This document shows, in pieces, positions 1 through 9,750 of a stretch of DNA of 64,000 nucleotides. The stretch lies in NCBI RefSeq assembly GCF_900114765.1, contig NZ_FOUD01000002.1, forward strand, positions 62,001 to 126,000. Direction: 5' to 3'. The notes beneath the pieces are model-generated. The model saw only the letters and a program-made list of their open reading frames with translations. It made no database searches and was not told where the DNA came from. Positions within the stretch are counted from its first letter, which is position 1, and each line of letters starts with the position of its first letter. The position numbers were made by a program, and so were the translations under genes. This DNA comes from Halopseudomonas pachastrellae. GTDB lineage: Bacteria > Pseudomonadota > Gammaproteobacteria > Pseudomonadales > Pseudomonadaceae.

Positions 1-2936
1 CTTCCCAGCACCGGCTTGCCGTTAAACTCGAAGCGAATCGCCTGCTCGCTGGCGGGCTGACCGATCACCGCGCTGCAATCACCCAGGCCAGCGGCAGACA
101 GCTGTGCCAGCACTTCTTCGGTGTCGCTCTGGGCAACCTGAATAACCGCACCCAGCTCTTCGTTGAACAGTACGTCGGCCAGTGTGCTGGCGTCTTGCGC
201 CAGTACGTCGAGGTTGATGTTCAGGCCGCAGCGGGCGGCAAAGGCCATCTCGGTCAGCGTGGTGAACAGGCCACCGTCGGAGCGGTCGTGATAGGCGAGC
301 AGCAGCTCGTCCTGGTTCAGGCCCTGGATCACGGCGAAGAAGGCTTTGAGGTCTTCAGCGTCGTCCAGATCCGGCACCTGCTGGCCGATCTTGTTGTAGA
401 CCTGCGCCAGCGCCGAACCGCCCAGACGGTTCTGACCACGGCCCAGATCGATCAAGATCAGATCGGTTGAACCGTGATCCAGACGCAGCTGCGGGGTCAG
501 GGTCGCGCGCACATCCTGTACCGGTGCAAAGCCAGTGACGATCAGCGACAGCGGCGAGGTAACCGACTTCTCTTTGCCGGACTCGTCCCAGCGGGTCTTC
601 ATGGACATGGAGTCCTTGCCGACCGGAATGGTGATGCCCAGCTCAGGACACAATTCCATGCCGACCGCCTTGACGGTGTCGTACAGGCGAGCGTCTTCAC
701 CCGGGTGACCGGCAGCCGACATCCAGTTGGCCGACAGCTTGATGTCCGACAGCTTGTCGATGCGGGCAGCAGCCAGGTTGGTCACGGTTTCTGCCACCGC
801 CATGCGGCCGGAGGCCGGGGCGTTGAGCAGCGCCAGCGGCGTGCGCTCACCCATGGCCATGGCTTCACCGGTGTTAACGTCGAAGCTGGTAGAGGTGACG
901 GCGCAGTCGGCAACCGGCACCTGCCATGGGCCAACCATCTGGTCACGGGTGACCATACCGGTGATGCTGCGGTCACCAATGGTGATCAGGAACTGTTTGC
1001 TGGCAACGGCCGGTAGGCGCAGTACGCGTTCGGCAGCGTCGCTCAGGTTCAGTTCATTGGCGCTGAAGTCGTCGCCCTGCTCGGCTTCGCGCTCGACACT
1101 GCGATGCATGCGCGGCGGCTTGCCGAGCAGAACCGACAGCGGCATGTCGACCGGCTGATTGTCGAAGTGCGTGTCGTTGAGTACCAGCAGTTGCTCTTCG
1201 GTGGCTTCACCCACCACAGCGAAGGGGCAACGCTCACGCTGGCAGATGGCTTCGAAACGCTCGAAATCGGCGTTCGGCACGGCCATGACGTAGCGTTCCT
1301 GGGATTCGTTGGACCAGATTTCCAGCGGGCTCATGCCCGGCTCGTCATTCGGCACGTTACGCAGCTCGAAACGACCGCCGCGGCCACCGTCGTTAACCAG
1401 CTCCGGGAAGGCGTTGGACAGACCGCCCGCGCCCACGTCGTGGATAAAGGCGATCGGGTTCTTGTCCCCCAGCTGCCAGCAGCGGTCGATGACCTCTTGG
1501 CAGCGGCGCTCCATTTCCGGGTTTTCACGCTGCACGGAGGCAAAGTCCAGGTCCTCGGCGCTGGCACCTGTGGCCATCGAGGACGCCGCGCCGCCGCCCA
1601 GACCGATCAGCATCGCCGGGCCACCCAGCACGATCAGCTTGGCGCCAACCGGGATGTCGGACTTCTCGACGTGGGTTGCACGGATGTTGCCCATGCCACC
1701 GGCGATCATGATCGGCTTGTGGTAACCACGGGTTTCCGGGCCACGGGGCGAGTCGATAGTAGTTTCGAAGGTACGGAAGTAACCGTTCAGGTTCGGACGA
1801 CCAAACTCGTTGTTGAACGCGGCGCCGCCGAGCGGGCCTTCGATCATGATCTGCAGCGGGGTAACAATGCGCGACGGCTTGCCGTTGTCTTCTTCCCACG
1901 GTTGGACGAAGCCCGGAATGCGCAGGTTAGAGACGGTAAAACCGGTCAGGCCAGCCTTGGGCTTGCCGCCGATACCGGTTGCGCCTTCGTCACGAATTTC
2001 GCCACCGGAACCGGTAGACGCGCCCGGGAACGGCGCAATCGCGGTCGGGTGGTTGTGGGTTTCCACCTTCATCAGGATATGCACCGGCTCTTCATGGGCG
2101 CGGTACTCATTGCTGCCCGGCACCGGGAAGAAACGGCCTGCGGTGAAACCTTCGATCACAGCGGCGTTGTCTTTATAGGCAGACAGCACGCCATCGCTGT
2201 GCATCTGGTAGGTGTTCTTGATCATGCCGAACAGGCTTTTGTCCTGCGCTTGGCCGTCGATGTCCCAGCTGGCGTTGAAGATCTTGTGGCGGCAATGCTC
2301 GGAGTTGGCCTGGGCGAACATCATCAGTTCAACGTCGCTCGGGTTGCGGCCAAGGCCGGTGAAGCTTTCAACCAGATAGTCGATCTCGTCTTCGGCCAGC
2401 GCCAGACCCAGGCTGCTGTTGGCTTCAACCAGCGCATCACGGCCACCGGCCAGGATGTCGACACGCTGGAACGGCTTGGGCTCGGTATGCGCGAACAGCG
2501 CTGCTGCCGCATTCAGATCATCCAGCGCCAGCTCGGTCATGCGGTCGTGCAATTCGGCTTTCAGCATCGCGCGCTCATCTGCCGACAGCTCGCCACTGAC
2601 GTAATAGACAATACCGCGCTCCAGGCGCAGCACCTGGCTCAAGCCACAGTTGCGGGCGATGTCGGTCGCCTTACTGGACCAGGGGGAAATGGTGCCAAAC
2701 CGCGGCACAACCAGCACCAGTTCGCCAACGGGCTCCTCTACCGGCACGGACGGACCATAGCGCAGCAGGCGGTCAAGCACCTGCGCGGATTGCTCGTCCA
2801 GCTCGCTGCTCAGCTCGGCGAAATGCATGAACTCGGCGTACACCCCGGTCACTCCGGCAAGACGGCTTTGCAGCTTGGCGAGCAACTTGGTACGACGAAA
2901 ATCAGAAAGGGCTGGGGCTCCACGCAGGATATGCAT
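1..2936 (-). CDS. purL: Phosphoribosylformylglycinamidine synthase (PurL), C-terminus beyond window
   Basis: Fourth step of purine synthesis: converts FGAR, glutamine and ATP to FGAM in the cytoplasm. About 978 codons are visible of a usual ~1,300 for the large single-chain proteobacterial enzyme. The missing part is the C-terminal glutaminase domain. In frame I read the FGAM-synthetase core, including [28 protein letters not shown] and [15 protein letters not shown], all hallmark PurL segments. The ATG at 2936 begins [14 protein letters not shown], the normal N-terminus. The gene is divergent from mltF, as in Pseudomonas, and the 155-bp gap to mltF must hold both promoters. Confidence 0.97.
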   Translation of the reverse strand, partial: MHILRGAPALSDFRRTKLLAKLQSRLAGVTGVYAEFMHFAELSSELDEQSAQVLDRLLRYGPSVPVEEPVGELVLVVPRFGTISPWSSKATDIARNCGLSQVLRLERGIVYYVSGELSADERAMLKAELHDRMTELALDDLNAAAALFAHTEPKPFQRVDILAGGRDALVEANSSLGLALAEDEIDYLVESFTGLGRNPSDVELMMFAQANSEHCRHKIFNASWDIDGQAQDKSLFGMIKNTYQMHSDGVLSAYKDNAAVIEGFTAGRFFPVPGSNEYRAHEEPVHILMKVETHNHPTAIAPFPGASTGSGGEIRDEGATGIGGKPKAGLTGFTVSNLRIPGFVQPWEEDNGKPSRIVTPLQIMIEGPLGGAAFNNEFGRPNLNGYFRTFETTIDSPRGPETRGYHKPIMIAGGMGNIRATHVEKSDIPVGAKLIVLGGPAMLIGLGGGAASSMATGASAEDLDFASVQRENPEMERRCQEVIDRCWQLGDKNPIAFIHDVGAGGLSNAFPELVNDGGRGGRFELRNVPNDEPGMSPLEIWSNESQERYVMAVPNADFERFEAICQRERCPFAVVGEATEEQLLVLNDTHFDNQPVDMPLSVLLGKPPRMHRSVEREAEQGDDFSANELNLSDAAERVLRLPAVASKQFLITIGDRSITGMVTRDQMVGPWQVPVADCAVTSTSFDVNTGEAMAMGERTPLALLNAPASGRMAVAETVTNLAAARIDKLSDIKLSANWMSAAGHPGEDARLYDTVKAVGMELCPELGITIPVGKDSMSMKTRWDESGKEKSVTSPLSLIVTGFAPVQDVRATLTPQLRLDHGSTDLILIDLGRGQNRLGGSALAQVYNKIGQQVPDLDDAEDLKAFFAVIQGLNQDELLLAYHDRSDGGLFTTLTEMAFAARCGLNINLDVLAQDASTLADVLFNEELGAVIQVAQSDTEEVLAQLSAAGLGDCSAVIGQPASEQAIRFEFNGKPVLG

Positions 2937-3091
2937 GTCGGTATCGGCCTCGGGATGCGAACAGTGGGAAAAAGAAGGCGCATAGGATACCCCAAGCGGG
3001 GCGTTGGAGCCATGCCGAGCTGGTCAGCGGCAACCCACTGTCATTGCGCCAGCGGCTATTGCCGCAGCGCGCTTTTGCCTATACTGGCGCC

Positions 3092-4534
3092 ATGCATCGA
3101 CCAGCCCCCCGCCTTCCCCGTTTCAAGGCTCTGGCCACCGCCCTGTGCGCCGTGTTGCTGGCAGCCTGTGAGCAAAGCACCCAACTGGAACAGATTCAGG
3201 AGGACGGCACCCTGCGCGTGATCACCCGCAACACGCCGACCACCTTCTATCAGGACCGCAACGGTGATACCGGGCTGGAATACGAGCTGGCCAAGCGCTT
3301 TGCCGACAGCCTGGGTGTGGGCCTGGACATGCAGGCCGCCGACACCGTCGACAGCCTCTACCACCAGCTTGGCGAAGCCGATGGTCCGCACGTGGCAGCG
3401 GCTGGCCTGACCGTCAACCCGGCGCGCAGCGAGCAGATTCGTTTTGCCGTGCCCTATCTCGACGTAATACCGCAGGTAGTCTATCGACGCGGCAGCCGCA
3501 AACCCCGCAGCATTGAAGACCTCTACGACCAGCGCCTGATGGTACTCAAGGGCAGCACCTTGGCTGACGAACTGCGCACCTTGCAGCAAAGCCACCCGGA
3601 GCTGACCTTTGAGGAGTCGGACAGCGTTGAGGTGGTTGACCTGCTGCGTCTGGTCAACGACGGCGAGATCGACAGCGCGGTGGTGTATTCCAACGAGCTG
3701 GTGGTCAACCAAGCGTTTTACCCGGCCGTGAGCGTTGCCTTTGACCTGGGCGACGGCCAGCCGATGGCGTGGGCGCTGCGCCAGTACGCCGACAGCACGC
3801 TGCTGGATGCGGTTAATGGCTTCTTCTCGCGCATCAAGGCCGACGGCACACTGGATCAGCTGATCGAGCGTTTTTACGGCCACTCCGACGTACTGGACTA
3901 CGTGGGCGCCCGCGCCTTTGCTACCCATATGCAGAATCGCCTGCCGCGCTTTGAAACCTTTCTGCGCCAGGCCGGCGACCAGAACGGGCTGGACTGGCGC
4001 CTGCTGGCCGCCATGAGTTATCAGGAATCGCTCTGGGACCCGAACGCGCGCTCGGCCACCGGCGTACGCGGGCTGATGATGCTGACCCTGCCAACCGCCA
4101 AATTTGTCGGCGTAACCAACCGCGTTGACCCACAGCAGAGCATCAACGGCGGCGCGCGCTATCTGATCTGGGTGCGCGACCAGATCCCGACCGACATCCC
4201 CGAGCCCGACCGTACCTGGTTTGCGCTGGCGGCCTACAACGTAGGCCTGGGCCATTTGGACGACGCCCGCAAGCTGACCGCCGACGGCGGCCGCGACCCC
4301 AACCGCTGGGTCGACGTAAAGGATTTTCTGCCGCTTCTGCAGAAGAAGGAGTGGTACAGCAAAACACGCTACGGCTACGCCCGCGGCTCAGAGCCGGTGC
4401 ACTACGTGCAGAACATCCGCCGTTACTACGACATCCTGCAATGGGTCACCCAACCCCAATCCGAATCCCGCCAGCAACCAGCCGAGCAGTACCACGCGCC
4501 GGGGATTCTGGAGCAGTTGCCGGATGGGGTTTAG
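3092..4534 (+). CDS. mltF: Membrane-bound lytic murein transglycosylase F (MltF)
   Basis: Outer-membrane lipoprotein that cleaves the peptidoglycan glycan strand with formation of 1,6-anhydroMurNAc. The 480-residue protein starts with a lipoprotein signal peptide (LAAC, Cys26). An extracellular-solute-binding (SBP_bac_3) regulatory domain follows at roughly residues 38-265. The C-terminal SLT domain carries the catalytic Glu in SYQES (Glu312) and a GLMMLT motif. Starting at 3092 puts the signal peptide at the N-terminus; an upstream extension to 3044 would bury it. The TAG stop lies inside a 12-bp hairpin (4530-4558). Confidence 0.95.
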   Translation: MHRPAPRLPRFKALATALCAVLLAACEQSTQLEQIQEDGTLRVITRNTPTTFYQDRNGDTGLEYELAKRFADSLGVGLDMQAADTVDSLYHQLGEADGPHVAAAGLTVNPARSEQIRFAVPYLDVIPQVVYRRGSRKPRSIEDLYDQRLMVLKGSTLADELRTLQQSHPELTFEESDSVEVVDLLRLVNDGEIDSAVVYSNELVVNQAFYPAVSVAFDLGDGQPMAWALRQYADSTLLDAVNGFFSRIKADGTLDQLIERFYGHSDVLDYVGARAFATHMQNRLPRFETFLRQAGDQNGLDWRLLAAMSYQESLWDPNARSATGVRGLMMLTLPTAKFVGVTNRVDPQQSINGGARYLIWVRDQIPTDIPEPDRTWFALAAYNVGLGHLDDARKLTADGGRDPNRWVDVKDFLPLLQKKEWYSKTRYGYARGSEPVHYVQNIRRYYDILQWVTQPQSESRQQPAEQYHAPGILEQLPDGV

Positions 4535-4558
4535 CGCAGCGCATCGCGCTGCGCTAAA
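4530..4558. other. Perfect 12-bp hairpin containing the mltF stop codon
   Basis: The arms at 4530-4541 and 4547-4558 are exact reverse complements (TTTAGCGCAGCG) around a 5-nt loop. The mltF TAG lies in the left arm. No T-run follows, so it is not a canonical intrinsic terminator; a true terminator lies further on at 4663-4695. Similar stop-codon hairpins adjoin two other copies of the heptad-repeat family (7589-7607 and 26054-26073). Confidence 0.6.
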
Positions 4559-4713
4559 CAGCCGCAAGCCGCAAGCTAAAACCAAAAGCAAAACCTCGCC
4601 CCAGCGAGCAGAGCCTTCTGGGCTTTATTTCGAAGACTTGATCTACCTCTCCGAGCCAATAAAAAACCCGCGCGATTCCACACCGCACGGGTTTTGCTTG
4701 CAGCTTGCCGCTA
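4559..4713. repeat. Heptad-phased inverted repeat element, degenerate copy (mltF/tadA)
   Basis: The left side has AAGCCGC-AAGCTAA units (4566-4579). The right side has GCTTGCA-GCTTGCC-GCTACAC units (4696-4716) in the opposite orientation and the same 7-bp phase. The intervening sequence holds a bidirectional terminator. It sits between the convergent 3' ends of mltF and tadA. It is a short, diverged member of the family seen also near 7.1, 8.6, 11.95, 25.9, 37.1 and 51.8 kb. Confidence 0.5.
4663..4695. terminator. Bidirectional intrinsic terminator between mltF and tadA
   Basis: The inverted repeat has arms AAAACCCGCGCG (4663-4674) and CGCACGGGTTTT (4684-4695), one mismatch, and a 9-nt loop. 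It is flanked by A-run and T-run on opposite sides, so it can terminate both convergent transcripts. Confidence 0.75.
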
Positions 4714-4716
4714 CAC

Positions 4717-5181
<465 letters not shown>

Positions 5182-5197
5182 TCAACAGGCAGGCAGA

Positions 5198-7105
5198 TCA
5201 GATCAGCTTGCGCTCGCGCAGCAGACCAACCACTTTCTCGACGCAGCCTTCCAGATCCAGCTCGGCGGTGTTGAGCACCAGATCAGCATCGCTCGGCGCC
5301 TCATACGGGAACGAGATGCCCGGAATGGTGCCTTCGACATTGGCCGCGTAGATGCCAGAGGGGTCACGCTGCTGACAGACATCCAGCGGCGTATCCAGGT
5401 GCACCAGCAGGCAGCGGTTGCCGAGGATATGACGCGCAGTCGCGCGGCTTTCTTCGGTCGGTGCGACAAAGGCACCAATGGCAATCAGACCCGCTTCGTT
5501 CATCTGGCGAGCGATGCGCGCGCCCTTGTGCAGGTTCTCGGCACGGCCGGCGGCATCCATGGCCAGGCCTTTGCTCAGATCCTGACGCATGACCTTGCCA
5601 TCCAGCACGTAGCAGGCACGGCCACCGTCGAACAGCTTGCGCTCCAGAGCGTAGGCGATGCTGCTCTTGCCGGAGCCGGACAGACCGGTGAACAGCAGGG
5701 TCACGGGCTCCTGACCAAAGCGCTCGGCGCGCTCCTGCGGCGTGACGTGAGCAAAACGGCCGTGCTGGCTGCCGCTGCTGTTCTGGTTGCCCTGGGCCTT
5801 GGCGACGATCATGCCTGCGCCTACGGTGCCGTTGGTCATGCGGTCGATGACGATAAAGGCGCCGGAGGTGTGGTTGCTCTGATAGTCATCAAAGGCAATC
5901 GGACGCTCCAGGGCGACCTGTACACGGCCGATTTCGTTCAGCGCCAGCTCGGCAGCAGGCTGCTGCTCCAGCGTGTTGACGTCGATACGGTGCTGAATAC
6001 GGGTAAAGGATGCCGGGCTGTAGCTGGTGGCACGCTTGATGTCGTATTTGCGGCCAGGCTGCATCGGCTGCTCGGCCATCCACACCAAGGTCGCCTCAAA
6101 CTGATCGCCGATCAGCGGCAGGTTATCGGCGTGGCACAGCATGTCGCCACGGGAGATATCGATCTCGTCTTCCAGCGTCAGGGTAACCGCCTGACCTGGG
6201 CCTGCCTCCTCCAGCTCGCCGTCAAAGGTGACGATGGATTTGACGCGACTGCCCTTGCCCGACGGCAGTACGGTCAGCTCGTCGCCCTTACGCACAACGC
6301 CAGAGGCGATGGTGCCGGCAAAGCCGCGGAAGTTCAGGTTGGGGCGGGTAACCAGCTGCACCGGGAAGCGCAGATCGGTGGTATTGCGGTCGCTGGCGAT
6401 CTCGACGGTCTCGAGGATCTCCATCAGCGAGGGGCCGGTGTACCACGGGCTGCGCTCGCTGTGGTTGACCACGTTGTCGCCTTTCAGCGCCGACATGGGC
6501 ACAAACTGCACCTTGTCGCCGTCCAGCAGATCCAGGCCCTTGGCAAACTGCAGGTAGTCCTCGCGGATCTTGTCAAAGACGGTCTGATCAAAGTCCATCA
6601 GGTCCATCTTGTTGACCGCAACCACGATGTGCTTGATGCCCAGCAGGGATGCAATAAAGCTGTGACGCTTGGTCTGGGTCTGCACGCCGTAACGGGCGTC
6701 AATCAGGATGATCGCCAGGTCACAGGTAGAAGCACCGGTCGCCATGTTACGGGTGTACTGCTCATGGCCGGGGGTATCGGCGATGATGAACTTGCGCTTG
6801 GCGGTCGAGAAGTAGCGGTAGGCTACGTCGATGGTAATACCCTGCTCACGCTCAGCCTGCAGGCCATCCACCAACAGCGCCAGATCCACCTCTTCGCCAG
6901 TGGTACCCGACTTCTTGGAGTCACGGGTGATGGCTTCCATGTGATCTTCATAGATCATCTTGGAGTCATGCAGCAAACGCCCGATCAAGGTGCTCTTGCC
7001 GTCATCGACGTTGCCGCAGGTCAGAAAGCGCAGCAGTTCCTTGCGTTCGTGCTGGGCCAGGTAAGCCAGGATGTCCTGGCTGATCAGATCGGATTGGTGA
7101 GACAT
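5198..7105 (-). CDS. cysNC: Bifunctional sulfate adenylyltransferase large subunit / APS kinase (CysNC)
   Basis: Sulfate activation: the GTPase subunit of ATP sulfurylase fused to adenylylsulfate kinase, giving APS then PAPS for cysteine synthesis. 635 residues. Residues 31-39 form the G1 loop GNVDDGKST, followed by ADTPGHEQY and NKMD of an EF-Tu-like GTPase, with beta-barrel domains to about residue 440. The C-terminal APS kinase begins near residue 460 and has its own P-loop GLSGSGKS (about 471-478). The partner subunit CysD is upstream, but the pair is separated by an inserted repeat-bounded four-helix-bundle gene, where these genes are usually adjacent. Confidence 0.96.
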   Translation of the reverse strand: MSHQSDLISQDILAYLAQHERKELLRFLTCGNVDDGKSTLIGRLLHDSKMIYEDHMEAITRDSKKSGTTGEEVDLALLVDGLQAEREQGITIDVAYRYFSTAKRKFIIADTPGHEQYTRNMATGASTCDLAIILIDARYGVQTQTKRHSFIASLLGIKHIVVAVNKMDLMDFDQTVFDKIREDYLQFAKGLDLLDGDKVQFVPMSALKGDNVVNHSERSPWYTGPSLMEILETVEIASDRNTTDLRFPVQLVTRPNLNFRGFAGTIASGVVRKGDELTVLPSGKGSRVKSIVTFDGELEEAGPGQAVTLTLEDEIDISRGDMLCHADNLPLIGDQFEATLVWMAEQPMQPGRKYDIKRATSYSPASFTRIQHRIDVNTLEQQPAAELALNEIGRVQVALERPIAFDDYQSNHTSGAFIVIDRMTNGTVGAGMIVAKAQGNQNSSGSQHGRFAHVTPQERAERFGQEPVTLLFTGLSGSGKSSIAYALERKLFDGGRACYVLDGKVMRQDLSKGLAMDAAGRAENLHKGARIARQMNEAGLIAIGAFVAPTEESRATARHILGNRCLLVHLDTPLDVCQQRDPSGIYAANVEGTIPGISFPYEAPSDADLVLNTAELDLEGCVEKVVGLLRERKLI

Positions 7106-7125
7106 AGCCTGTTCTCAACTTTGTA

Positions 7126-7157
7126 AGGCTGGAAGCTTGAAGCTTGAAGCTTGAAGC
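7126..7157 (+). repeat. Left heptad array (AAGCTTG type) of the cysD/cysN insert
   Basis: Units read AGGCTGG, AAGCTTG x3, then AAGC in strict 7-bp phase. The matching inverted array is at 7550-7580 and the four-helix-bundle gene lies between them. Confidence 0.75.
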
Positions 7158-7169
7158 AAACCCAGTCGT

Positions 7170-7535
7170 TTATTTCGCTTTATCCACCGCAGCCTGAGCG
7201 CGGATAGTGTTAATCAAACTGGCGAGCATAGCGGCAATTTCGCGCGTCTCTTTGACTGCCGGCACGGCAAACGCCGCCTCGAGCAAATCAGCTTCTCGAC
7301 CAATATAAAGCTGGGTGCGCAACTCTGCGCACGCCCCCTTGGCAATCAGCAAAAAGCGAACCTTGTCGCGAGCCCCGGTGCGGCTCATGCCTTCGGCGAT
7401 ATTGCTCGGGATCGACAGCCCTGAGCGCGTTATCTGGTCTCGAAAGCTCCAGTCCCTATGACCAGCCATCGCTTTATACAGATTGGCTGACAAGCGAGCT
7501 GAGCGGCGCCACACCTCAAGTTTTTCAAAGTCCAC
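7170..7535 (-). CDS. Four-helix-bundle protein (23S rRNA-intervening-sequence / S23 family)
   Basis: 121 residues. It starts at GTG 7535, preceded by a good GGAGG; the nearby ATG is out of frame. The N-terminal FEKLEVW and the central QITRSGLSIPSNIAEG segment are signatures of the IVS/S23 four-helix-bundle family. That family includes proteins encoded in 23S rRNA intervening sequences and the Avd accessory protein of diversity-generating retroelements. Avd binds nucleic acid and reverse transcriptase; for stand-alone members the role is unknown. There is no rRNA, reverse transcriptase or template/variable repeat nearby. The gene interrupts the cysD-cysNC pair and is bracketed by inverted heptad arrays, so it looks acquired and possibly belongs to the repeat element. 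Confidence 0.85.
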   Translation of the reverse strand: MDFEKLEVWRRSARLSANLYKAMAGHRDWSFRDQITRSGLSIPSNIAEGMSRTGARDKVRFLLIAKGACAELRTQLYIGREADLLEAAFAVPAVKETREIAAMLASLINTIRAQAAVDKAK

Positions 7536-7549
7536 GCAACCTCCATGCT

Positions 7550-7580
7550 GCTTTCAGCTTAAAGCTTCCTGCTTCAAGCT
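7550..7580 (-). repeat. Right heptad array (GCTTNNN) of the cysD/cysN insert
   Basis: Units GCTTTCA, GCTTAAA, GCTTCCT, GCTTCAA, GCT in unbroken 7-bp phase, inverted relative to 7126-7157. It lies just upstream of the four-helix-bundle start codon. Confidence 0.75.
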
Positions 7581-7588
7581 AGGGTTAC

Positions 7589-7607
7589 TTCTAGCCTGCG
7601 GCTAGAA
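7589..7607. other. Hairpin containing the cysD stop codon
   Basis: Arms TTCTAGCC (7589-7596) and GGCTAGAA (7600-7607) pair around a 3-nt loop. The cysD TAG (7602-7604) lies within an arm. This is the same arrangement as at the mltF and pmbA stops beside other heptad elements. Confidence 0.55.
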
Positions 7608-8504
7608 ATAACCTTGCCTCTTCTTCTCCTCCATCGACCCGGCCGAGTCGTGGTCGATGACGCGGCCCTGGCGCTCGGAGGTGCGGGTGAGCAGCATTTC
7701 CTGGATGATTTCCGGCAGGGTGGCGGCGCTGGATTCGACGGCGCCGGTCAGCGGGTAGCAGCCCAGGGTACGGAAGCGCACCATCTTCATTTCTGGCGTC
7801 TTGCCGTCCAGCGGCATACGGTCGTCGTCGACCATGATCTGCGAGCCGTTGTACTCGACTACCGGACGCTCAGCTGCGAAGTACAGCGGCACAATCGGGA
7901 TGCTTTCCAGGTAGATGTATTGCCAGATGTCCAGCTCGGTCCAGTTGGACAACGGGAACACGCGGATGCTTTCGCCCTTGTGAACCTTGCCGTTGTAGAT
8001 GTTCCACAGCTCCGGGCGCTGGTTTTTCGGGTCCCAGCGGTGGTGCTTGTCGCGGAAGGAGTAAACACGCTCTTTAGCGCGGGACTTCTCTTCGTCACGG
8101 CGGGCGCCGCCAAAGGCTGCGTCAAACCCGTACTTGTCCAGTGCCTGCTTCAGGCCCTGGGTTTTCATCACGTCGGTGTGCACCGCGCTGCCGTGGGTGA
8201 AGGGGTTGATACCCTGCGCCACGCCTTCCGGGTTCTTGTGTACCAGCAGATCAAGGTCCATCTCCTTGACCATCTTTTCGCGGAACTCGTACATCGCCTG
8301 AAACTTCCAGCCGGTGTCCACGTGCAGCACCGGGAACGGCAAACGGCCCGGGTAGAAGGCCTTGCGCGCCAGGTGCAGCATGACTGCGGAGTCTTTACCG
8401 ATCGAATAGAGCATGACCGGGTTCTGGAACTCGGCCGCCACTTCACGAATGATGTGAATGCTTTCGGCTTCCAGTTGTTTCAGGTGAGTCAGTTTTTCCA
8501 GCAT
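7602..8504 (-). CDS. cysD: Sulfate adenylyltransferase subunit 2 (CysD)
   Basis: Catalytic small subunit of ATP sulfurylase, making APS from sulfate and ATP with the GTPase CysN. 300 residues. The PP-loop SIGKDS (34-39) that binds the ATP pyrophosphate is present, as are VDTGWKF and the [15 protein letters not shown] segment typical of CysD. The start at 8504 gives the standard [13 protein letters not shown]-terminus. It should be followed directly by cysN, but a 0.5-kb insert now separates them, so translational coupling of the two subunits is lost. Confidence 0.97.
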   Translation of the reverse strand: MLEKLTHLKQLEAESIHIIREVAAEFQNPVMLYSIGKDSAVMLHLARKAFYPGRLPFPVLHVDTGWKFQAMYEFREKMVKEMDLDLLVHKNPEGVAQGINPFTHGSAVHTDVMKTQGLKQALDKYGFDAAFGGARRDEEKSRAKERVYSFRDKHHRWDPKNQRPELWNIYNGKVHKGESIRVFPLSNWTELDIWQYIYLESIPIVPLYFAAERPVVEYNGSQIMVDDDRMPLDGKTPEMKMVRFRTLGCYPLTGAVESSAATLPEIIQEMLLTRTSERQGRVIDHDSAGSMEEKKRQGYF

Positions 8505-8558
8505 GGTGTACTCGCGTTGAATGGGTAACGGCCCTGCGGCCCAATTCGACTGCCGCGC

Positions 8559-8611
8559 ATTGTATCAAAGGCTATTTTTTATAATAAGCAGCCGATCAAG
8601 AACCATCGGCT
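8559..8611 (-). promoter_or_regulatory. Putative cysD promoter region with upstream dyad
   Basis: On the minus strand a TACAAT -10-like hexamer lies at 8564-8559, about 55 bp before the cysD start, in an A/T-rich stretch. Upstream, AGCCGAT (8590-8596) and ATCGGCT (8605-8611) form a dyad with an 8-nt spacer, a plausible activator site. CysB would be the expected regulator of sulfate activation, but I cannot show that it binds here. No convincing -35 was found. Confidence 0.35.
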
Positions 8612-8628
8612 ATAAGCATATAAAAAAC

Positions 8629-8806
8629 AAGCTGGAAGCTGGAAGCTGGAAGCTGGAAGCTGGAAGCTGGAAGCTGGAAGCTGGAAGCTTAATCAGGATG
8701 AATCCGTCTCAATGCCTGTCAAGCTGAAGCTTCCGGAATATAAATAAAAAGCCAATACCCGCGACAGCTCGGACTGCTTCAAGCTTCCAGCTTCAGGCCT
8801 CCAGCC
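8629..8806 (+). repeat. Heptad-phased inverted repeat element, copy A (8 x AAGCTGG)
   Basis: Eight exact AAGCTGG units plus AAGCTT fill 8629-8690. An 85-bp core (8691-8775) follows, then inverted units GCTTCAA, GCTTCCA, GCTTCAG, GCCTCCA (8776-8803). The core closely resembles the core of the copy at 25.9 kb (shared AATCAGGAT, GTCAAGC, AAAAAGCCAATACCCGC, CTCGGACT). It occupies most of the 306-bp gap between the cysD start and the Nif3-like stop. I see no open reading frame in it. Confidence 0.8.
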
Positions 8807-8810
8807 TATT

Positions 8811-9569
8811 TCACACCGGATTATCGATGTCGATAAACTGATGCTCGATGCCAAAGGTGGCCGCCAGGTGTTCGCCGAGCGCTTTGGCGCCGTAGCGTTC
8901 GGTGGCATGGTGGCCGGCGGCGTAGAAGTGGATGCCGTTTTCGCGGGCGGCGTGCACGGTGGGCTCGGACACTTCGCCGGTGATGAAGGCATCGACGCCC
9001 AGCGCAACAGCCTTGTCGATATAGCCCTGGGCGGCGCCGGTGCACCAGGCGATGCGTTTGACCGGGCGGTCGTGGCCGGCAATAAACAGCGGTTCGCGTT
9101 GCAGGCGCTCAGCTAGCTGCGCGGCCAGGGCTTCACCGTTGCAGGGCTCCGGCAGCTCGCCGCTGAGCCCCACGGAGCGCGGGTTGTGCGGCTCCAGGCC
9201 GCCGCTGATCTGCCAGCCCATCAGCTTTGCCAGCTGCACGTTATTGCCCAGCTCGGCGTGCACATCAAGCGGCAGGTGGTAGGCCATAAGGTTGATGTCG
9301 CTCTGCAGCAGGGCCTTCAAGCGGCGCTGCTTGATACCCACCACAGCCGCAGCCTCGCCGCGCCAGAAGTAACCATGATGCACCAGCAGCAGGTCAGCCT
9401 CGGCCGCTACCGCCGCGTCCACCAGCGTCTGACTGGCGGTCACGCCACTGACGATACGGCGTATCTCGCGGCTACCTTCTACCTGCAGGCCGTTGGGGCA
9501 ATAGTCCTGAAAGCTGTCGCTGTCGAGCAGTTCATTGCAGTAGCGCAGCAGCGTGTCGCGTTCGACCAT
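8811..9569 (-). CDS. Nif3-like dinuclear metal centre protein (YbgI family)
   Basis: 252 residues from the ATG at 9569, chosen because GGAGG lies five bases upstream; the reading frame stays open to 9605. The family forms hexameric rings with a two-metal site. GTP cyclohydrolase-like or hydrolase activity has been proposed, but no firm role is established. Metal-binding segments are visible: LLLVHHGYFW in the N-terminal half and GHHATERYG near the C-terminus. Also conserved are YCPNGLQVEG at the start and DAFITGE in the middle. It keeps its Pseudomonas position between cysD and algW. Confidence 0.9.
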   Translation of the reverse strand: MVERDTLLRYCNELLDSDSFQDYCPNGLQVEGSREIRRIVSGVTASQTLVDAAVAAEADLLLVHHGYFWRGEAAAVVGIKQRRLKALLQSDINLMAYHLPLDVHAELGNNVQLAKLMGWQISGGLEPHNPRSVGLSGELPEPCNGEALAAQLAERLQREPLFIAGHDRPVKRIAWCTGAAQGYIDKAVALGVDAFITGEVSEPTVHAARENGIHFYAAGHHATERYGAKALGEHLAATFGIEHQFIDIDNPV

Positions 9570-9670
9570 GGGGGCCTCCAGTTGGACGGGTAATGAGCGG
9601 CTCATTGTCCGGTGTCCGACGAGCGGTTACAAGGCGGGGGTGATCGACCACCGCAGTGCGTACCACAACC

Positions 9671-9699
9671 CTGCATTATCTGTCCCGAGTCCGTATAAT
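9671..9699 (+). promoter_or_regulatory. Putative sigma-70 promoter of algW
   Basis: A perfect TATAAT lies at 9694-9699, about 50 bp before the algW ATG. A weak -35-like CTGCAT lies 17 bp upstream (9671-9676). Good -10, poor -35. Confidence 0.45.
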
Positions 9700-9750
9700 G
9701 CCGCAGGATTCGGCCCTGAGCGGCCAGCACAGACGACGGGCAGGATTTTC

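Larger units (their letters stand above)
7126..7580 (-). mobile_element. Candidate small mobile element: four-helix-bundle gene bounded by inverted heptad arrays
   Basis: About 455 bp inserted between cysD and cysNC. Inverted heptad arrays (7126-7157 and 7550-7580) flank a single gene (7170-7535). The same arrays occur without this gene at six other intergenic sites in the window. What is seen is the architecture. That it moves, and that the protein acts on the arrays, is inference. No clear target-site duplication was found. Confidence 0.4.

Noticed and set aside
1104-3221. Long plus-strand open frame of about 700 codons opposite purL
   Set aside because: It is antisense to an unmistakable purL frame, has no recognisable domain, and runs into the mltF start region; a shadow of high-G+C codon use.
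7170-7535. Four-helix-bundle gene considered as a diversity-generating retroelement avd or a 23S rRNA intervening sequence
   Set aside because: No reverse transcriptase, no template/variable repeat pair and no rRNA gene are in the window.
8629-8690. AAGCTGG tandem array considered as a CRISPR-like array
   Set aside because: The unit is 7 bp with no spacers, no cas genes are present, and inverted arms at the other end define a different structure.
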